From the NCBI GenBank assembly GCA_938014855.1, contig CALLQM010000033.1, forward strand, positions 1 through 19,073: 19,073 nt of DNA, given 5' to 3'. This document shows positions 14,762-19,073 of the stretch, piece after piece. The notes under the pieces are model-generated. The model worked only from the letters and a program-made list of their open reading frames with translations, had not been told where the DNA came from and did not search any database. The DNA is from an uncultured Clostridia bacterium. Its GTDB lineage: Bacteria; Bacillota; Clostridia; Oscillospirales; Ruminococcaceae. Position 1 is the stretch's first letter; each line of letters begins with the position of its first letter. The position numbers and the translations under genes are program-made.

Positions 14762-14793
14762 TTAAAAAGGCAGCCATCAGGCTGCCTTTTTAA
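14762..14793 (-). terminator. Terminator of the GH65 sugar operon
   Basis: The stem TTAAAAAGGCAGCC / GGCTGCCTTTTTAA (14762-14775 with 14780-14793) with loop ATCA and T-runs on both strands sits about 30 nt past the pgmB stop codon (14824). Confidence 0.9.
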
Positions 14794-14823
14794 TTTATAT
14801 TATTATTTGTCTTTATGCAATCA

Positions 14824-15513
14824 CTAGCAAGAATACGCTGCTTTATTAAAAGCATCTATTATTGCACTAAAATTCAATTTGCTTGTAGAATCTAGCTGCA
14901 AATCCGGCAGATACTTTCCGGGTTTTACATGGATTCCCACCGCAAACATCCCTGCTTTTTTAATTGCTTCAATTCCTGCCTGCGCATCTTCAAATCCAAT
15001 GCATAGCTCCGGCGAAACGCCAAGATGTTGGCTGCAGTCTAGAAATACTTCCGGGTCTGGCTTTGGATGTGTAATATAATCTGCATCGGCGATATAGTCA
15101 AAATAATCCGTTATCTTTAATCGTTCTAATACCGTGTGCGCATTGTGGCTTGCAGAAGCAACTGCCAGCTTGATTCCCGCTTGTATTGCATCCTCTAGGA
15201 AAGGCTTTACGCCCGGCAATAAATCCTTTTGCGTGATATTTTTAAGATATCGATTATAGAGCACATTCTTTTTTTCACAGCATCGTTTTCGTTGTTCCAC
15301 CGTGAACTCATCCTGCACTTTGTTAATTTCCAGTATAATTTCAAAGGAGTCTTCACGGCTGACCCCCTTGAGCCGCTCATTATCCCGTTTATTAAACTGC
15401 AGCTCCAAATGGTCAGCAAGTTCTTTCCACGCAAGATAATGAAACTGAGCAGTATCGGTCAATACTCCATCCAAATCAAAAAGAAATGCTTTTGGATATC
15501 CATTATATGGCAT
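14824..15513 (-). CDS. pgmB: Beta-phosphoglucomutase
   Basis: Protein of 229 aa, HAD superfamily. It converts beta-glucose-1-phosphate to glucose-6-phosphate. Motif I is FLFDLDGVLTDTA with nucleophile Asp13 and acid/base Asp15; the cap domain has LKGVSREDSFEIIL, typical of beta-phosphoglucomutases; motif II is AVASASHNA; the Lys motif is HPKPDPEVFL; motif IV is GFEDAQAGIEAI. ATG 15513 is chosen over TTG 15516 and follows an AGAGGTG site. It overlaps the GH65 gene end by 11 nt. The pairing with an inverting GH65 phosphorylase explains the role: it consumes the beta-glucose-1-phosphate that enzyme releases. Confidence 0.95.
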   Translation of the reverse strand: MPYNGYPKAFLFDLDGVLTDTAQFHYLAWKELADHLELQFNKRDNERLKGVSREDSFEIILEINKVQDEFTVEQRKRCCEKKNVLYNRYLKNITQKDLLPGVKPFLEDAIQAGIKLAVASASHNAHTVLERLKITDYFDYIADADYITHPKPDPEVFLDCSQHLGVSPELCIGFEDAQAGIEAIKKAGMFAVGIHVKPGKYLPDLQLDSTSKLNFSAIIDAFNKAAYSC

Positions 15514-17776
15514 CAAGATTCACCTCTAATCGGCCGTCTGCTAAAACTTTTTGGCCATTAACAGTCATCCGAACCGGATTGCCCTCCAGAAGCGTCAGTA
15601 TGACGGAACCACGCTTTACCATAATTTTTACAAATGATCCGCGAAACCAAATCGAAAACGAATAACCCTGCCACTGTTTTGGTAATACTGGCGAAAGCAA
15701 AAGGTGGTTTTCCATATAGCGCAGACCTGCAAAACCATAAACCAGCATGAGATAGGCTCCGCCCATATTGGCTGTATGGATTCCATCTTTGGTATTGCCA
15801 TGACGGTTTTGCAAATCGGTATTGATCGTATCACGATAATAGTCATACGCCTTTTCTACATTTCCGGTACGTGCATACATAATTCCAAAAATGCATTTCG
15901 ACAAGGAAGAATCATGTGTCGTAATCTTTTCATAATACCGCAGACTATTTATAATCGTGCTCTCTTTCACGCCACTGCTAAAGAGAAAATGAGCCAAAAC
16001 CGTATCCGCCTGTTTGCAAACTTGATGCCGATATAGATATAACGGATGATAATGAAGCAATAAAGGATAGTTTTCTTTTGGTGTTGCATCAAAATCCCAC
16101 ACCTTTTTATTGATAAAACTGTCATCCTGCAAATTGATATCTCGTTTTACATCATAGGGAAGCCGCATTGCATCCGCGGCATGGCGAAATTCGCATAATT
16201 CATCTTCCGTCACTCCAAGCCGGTTCAGCACATCAGAATATCCTCTCTGCCTTAACACACTGCATACCTCTACCGCACCGGAAAGATTATACTGTGCACA
16301 TCGGTTTGTATAGTAGTTATTATTGACTAGACAAGTATATTCGTCGGGCCCGGTCATGCAATCAATGCAAAATTCATGATTTTGGTTGTAGTGCCCTGCA
16401 TCCAGCCATAAACGAGCTGTTTCAATCAGCACTTCCGCTCCCTTATCCGCCATAAATTCGATGTCTCCGGTAAAATACCAATACTGTATAAACGAATGTG
16501 CCACATCGCCATTTATGTGATATTGCGCGGAACCGGACGGAAAATATCCGGAACATTCACTTCCGGAAATTGTGCGCCATGGATACAGCGCACCCTTTTT
16601 ATGTCCCAATAAAGCCGCATGTTCCCGTGCTTTATTTAATATGCTGTACCGATATTCCAGCATAGCACGGGCAGTTTTCGGCTGTGTATGCAGAAAAAAT
16701 GGAAAAATATAGATTTCGGTATCCCAAAAATAATGACCCTCGTAGCCTTCCCCCGACAAGCCTTTTGCTGCTACGTTGCCAGTTCCATCTGTGCTGGCAC
16801 TTTGCAGTAATCCATACAGATTAAATGCAAGCGCATCGTTATCGCTTTCATTTCCAAAGATTACTGCCGCGTTTGCGCGCAACTTTGCCAGATACTCCTG
16901 CTGATTTTTAAAATAATAGTCTGCGCCATTTTTCATGGCCGTGCTAAGTACCGTATTAACTGTTTTTAATGGGTCACAATCACCGCGGCTGTCAGCAAAT
17001 ACGCAGTATTTGGTGACAGTCAGAGTCTCCCCCTGCTGTATATTTGCAGAGGTCTTTGTCTTAATTTCTGTGTTGCTGTTCGTGATCGTAAGCTTCGATT
17101 GAGGTTTTACGGTATGCCCAACCGCCGCCGCCATAGAAAGACCAGAACCAATAGCCGTACATACAACACAGCCGCCTGCATCTGTGCTGTCTACGCTTTC
17201 TATGCGTAAATGAGCTTCATCATCCGAAGCAACACGCGGATCATTTGGGTTACTATGATTTTTCACATCGGCATTGACCGTACTTTCCAATTCAATGTTC
17301 AGTTCTCCATTTACAGCAGTTACGCTGTATTTAAGAACAAAAAGCCTTTTTTCAAGAAAAGAAGTCAATCTTCGAATCTCAATGTCACAAATTTGATTTT
17401 GGTCATTTTTCCATCGAATAGCCCGTTTGGTTATCCCTAAATTAGTGTCCAGTTCCCGTTTATAGGTCATAACCGTTCCTTCTGATAAAGAAAACGCTTG
17501 CCCATTCACCCACATTTTCACCGTTTGGACATCCGGAAGATTAACAATTCTCTGCGCGGTTGTCGGAAACCCATACAAGGTTTCGGGATATTTTAAATCA
17601 ACGGTATCGTAGAAGCCATTGATGTAACAGCCGCGCACACTTTGAGCCCCTTCGGGCGTTCCTTCCTCGAAACAGCCGCGTACGCCCAAATAACCGTTTG
17701 CATTATGAAATATTGTCTCCTCAACCGCCAGTTCACTCAAGTTTTGTTTCTCTTTTATTATTTTCATTCGATTCAT
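15503..17776 (-). CDS. GH65 disaccharide/oligosaccharide phosphorylase (inverting)
   Basis: Protein of 757 aa, full GH65 length. An N-terminal beta-sandwich (about 1-270) opens with NANGYLGVRGCFEEG; the (alpha/alpha)6 barrel contains GEGYEGHYFWDTEIYIFPFFL, the catalytic acid Glu479 in CMTGPDEYT, VNNNYYTN, and phosphate-site residues in KQADTV and HDSSLSKC; a C-terminal beta domain follows. It cleaves a glucoside with phosphate to give beta-glucose-1-phosphate. GH65 includes maltose, trehalose, kojibiose and nigerose phosphorylases; the motifs here do not settle which. ATG 17776 directly follows the permease stop codon (TAG-ATG), with AAAGGA upstream. It is the third visible gene of an operon with two ABC permeases and pgmB. 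It lacks a signal peptide, so the sugar is processed inside the cell. Confidence 0.94.
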   Translation of the reverse strand: MNRMKIIKEKQNLSELAVEETIFHNANGYLGVRGCFEEGTPEGAQSVRGCYINGFYDTVDLKYPETLYGFPTTAQRIVNLPDVQTVKMWVNGQAFSLSEGTVMTYKRELDTNLGITKRAIRWKNDQNQICDIEIRRLTSFLEKRLFVLKYSVTAVNGELNIELESTVNADVKNHSNPNDPRVASDDEAHLRIESVDSTDAGGCVVCTAIGSGLSMAAAVGHTVKPQSKLTITNSNTEIKTKTSANIQQGETLTVTKYCVFADSRGDCDPLKTVNTVLSTAMKNGADYYFKNQQEYLAKLRANAAVIFGNESDNDALAFNLYGLLQSASTDGTGNVAAKGLSGEGYEGHYFWDTEIYIFPFFLHTQPKTARAMLEYRYSILNKAREHAALLGHKKGALYPWRTISGSECSGYFPSGSAQYHINGDVAHSFIQYWYFTGDIEFMADKGAEVLIETARLWLDAGHYNQNHEFCIDCMTGPDEYTCLVNNNYYTNRCAQYNLSGAVEVCSVLRQRGYSDVLNRLGVTEDELCEFRHAADAMRLPYDVKRDINLQDDSFINKKVWDFDATPKENYPLLLHYHPLYLYRHQVCKQADTVLAHFLFSSGVKESTIINSLRYYEKITTHDSSLSKCIFGIMYARTGNVEKAYDYYRDTINTDLQNRHGNTKDGIHTANMGGAYLMLVYGFAGLRYMENHLLLSPVLPKQWQGYSFSIWFRGSFVKIMVKRGSVILTLLEGNPVRMTVNGQKVLADGRLEVNLDAI

Positions 17777-18604
17777 CTATTCCTTTACTGCTCCGTTTAC
17801 AACTCCAGACACAATCTGCCGCTGAAATAGCAGGACTATGATAAGCGTGGGAATAACCACAACCACTGTGGACGCCGTGATTTCTCCCCACAAAATGCTG
17901 AATTGCGTACGCAGAGCGTTAATTGCTACCGGCACGGTATGATACGCGGTATCCGAATTTAAGGTGTAGGTCAGAAGATACTCATTCCACGCAGCAATAA
18001 ATGTCATAATTGCGGTGGTAAAAACGCCCGGTGCAGCCATTGGAAATACCACACTCCATAGCGTTCTCCATGTGCTGCATCCGTCAATCTGAGCGGCATT
18101 TTCTACCGAAATCGGTATTTTTTTAATATGAGCAACCATAATCCATACCGCACTAGGCAGTGTAATGGTGGAATACGCAAGCGCCACCCAGTAGCTGTTT
18201 AAAATATTTAGTTTATAAAACATATTAAATACAGGACCCACAATAATCATTTGCGGGAACATAGAAACTGCAAGCACCAGCGCCATCAGCAAATTTTTTC
18301 CCTTAAATGAACACCGAGCGATGACATAGGATGACATGGATGCTACCACCACGACGTACAGAGTAGTAAAAATGGAAACGATAAAGCTGTTTTTGACCGC
18401 CCGAAGAATTCCTTTTTCTATAATGACTGTCTGATAATTTTCAAATGTTGGGTTTACCGGAACAACTCGAAATGCGGTATCTCCGAATATTTCTGAACCC
18501 GGTTTTAGGGATGTTATGAAAATCCAAAAAAATGGGAACAGACTAATCAGTATAAAACAACCAACGATTACAGCAATGTAAGGCTTCAGTTTCGTCTTTT
18601 TCAT
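17777..18604 (-). CDS. ABC sugar transporter permease, MalG type
   Basis: Protein of 275 aa with six membrane segments and the ATPase-contact EAA loop ENAAQIDGCSTWRTLWSVVFP. Other family marks are PFFWIFITSLKPGSEIF near the start and AAWNEYLLTYTLNS. The start is set at ATG 18604 (MKKTKLKPYIAV), about 9 nt after a GGGGG(T)G site; a longer in-frame extension to 18670 overlaps the previous gene and has no family homology. It should pair with the upstream MalF-type permease and a binding protein outside the window. No ATPase gene is in the operon part seen, which is common in Bacillota where one MsmK-type ATPase serves several CUT1 importers. Confidence 0.94.
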   Translation of the reverse strand: MKKTKLKPYIAVIVGCFILISLFPFFWIFITSLKPGSEIFGDTAFRVVPVNPTFENYQTVIIEKGILRAVKNSFIVSIFTTLYVVVVASMSSYVIARCSFKGKNLLMALVLAVSMFPQMIIVGPVFNMFYKLNILNSYWVALAYSTITLPSAVWIMVAHIKKIPISVENAAQIDGCSTWRTLWSVVFPMAAPGVFTTAIMTFIAAWNEYLLTYTLNSDTAYHTVPVAINALRTQFSILWGEITASTVVVVIPTLIIVLLFQRQIVSGVVNGAVKE

Positions 18605-18617
18605 TTCATCACACCCC

Positions 18618-19073
18618 CTAATCGTCCTGCATAACTTCGGCGCCAAGCACCTTAATGAAGAAAAATGCAATGACTGCTACGCAGACAAACATCGCTACTA
18701 CAATGACCGACCCGTAGCCATAGTTGCTTTGGCTCATCATAACCTTATAGGCATAAATTGACAGCGTTTCCGTTGCTCCTCCGGGTCCGCCACCGGTCAA
18801 AATTGCAATCAGGTCGTATACTCGGAATGCATCCAGAGTTCGAAACAGCAGTGCAATCAAGATCGACGATTTCATCATAGGCATGGTAATGTTAAAGAAA
18901 GTATGTACCTTTCCAGAACCGTCGATAGCCGCGCTTTCGTAAAGCCCGGGATCAATGGACTGAAGTCCTGCCAGCAAAAGCAATGCCATATATGGCGTTG
19001 TCTTCCAAATATCTGCAATTATTGCCGAGACCATCGCACCGCTGGCTGACAACAGCATCTGCTGAGGTGATGC
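18618..19073 (-). CDS. ABC sugar transporter permease, MalF type, 5' cut by window edge
   Basis: The last ~151 residues of a CUT1 importer permease; the frame continues past the right edge (reading ASPQQMLLSASG before the first internal Met). It has the EAA loop ESAAIDGSGKVHTFFNITMP, the conserved DLIAILTGGGPGGATETLSIYAY segment preceding the last membrane helices, and a C-terminus ending in MQDD. It is followed 13 nt later by the MalG-type permease. Together they form the channel that supplies the GH65 phosphorylase with its sugar. Confidence 0.94.
   Translation of the reverse strand, partial: ASPQQMLLSASGAMVSAIIADIWKTTPYMALLLLAGLQSIDPGLYESAAIDGSGKVHTFFNITMPMMKSSILIALLFRTLDAFRVYDLIAILTGGGPGGATETLSIYAYKVMMSQSNYGYGSVIVVAMFVCVAVIAFFFIKVLGAEVMQDD

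Overview
The window looks like an accessory or otherwise unsettled stretch of chromosome from a low-to-moderate-GC anaerobic Bacillota (Clostridia, plausibly an Oscillospiraceae-type gut or fermenter organism). Supporting signs are strong AAGGAGG-type ribosome binding sites, sigma-A-like promoters, TTG start codons, a class-I type hybrid cluster protein, a TRAP transporter, a GH65 phosphorylase operon and a clostridial-type large serine recombinase. The organism call is inference. Bases 1-25 are Illumina adapter sequence, so the left edge is the end of an untrimmed contig.

Layout: (1) 26-1118 (+): C-terminal part of hcp, a terminator, then a small YcxB-like membrane protein. (2) 1258-5829: two paralogous cytoplasmic glycerophosphodiester phosphodiesterases, both on the minus strand, flank a module made of a secreted DUF2680-like protein (-) and a divergent OmpR-type response regulator and histidine kinase (+). 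The kinase has an in-frame TAA at codon 44. (3) 5831-10224: a LacI-type repressor is co-directional with, and almost touching, the second phosphodiesterase. It is divergent from a complete TRAP transporter operon (dctP-dctQ-dctM) with a good promoter and a long terminator. (4) 10362-12024: an ABC-2 type exporter cassette whose ATPase gene carries two frame changes. (5) 12111-14629: a terminator hairpin nearly identical to the one closing the TRAP operon, then a 5'-truncated feoB remnant abutting a large serine recombinase. (6) 14762-19073 (-): a sugar operon, read right to left, with two ABC permeases (the first cut by the window edge), a GH65 disaccharide phosphorylase and beta-phosphoglucomutase.

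How the genes may work together: the GH65 operon has a clear logic. A disaccharide or oligosaccharide is imported by the ABC transporter and phosphorolysed to beta-glucose-1-phosphate, which PgmB converts to glucose-6-phosphate. The most interesting hypothesis concerns the LacI/phosphodiesterase pair facing the TRAP operon. Both phosphodiesterases lack signal peptides, so their substrate must be imported, and the divergent TRAP system is the nearest candidate importer. A TRAP route for glycerophosphodiesters, analogous to Ugp plus UgpQ, would be unusual if true. The left phosphodiesterase copy still carries, just upstream, a remnant of the last codons of the lacI gene. This suggests that a lacI-phosphodiesterase unit was duplicated and that the two-component module now sits between the copies.

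Several genes appear broken (histidine kinase, ABC ATPase, feoB), consistent with decay or assembly error. Read mapping would separate these. Most of the DNA is coding; no tRNA, rRNA or CRISPR array was seen.
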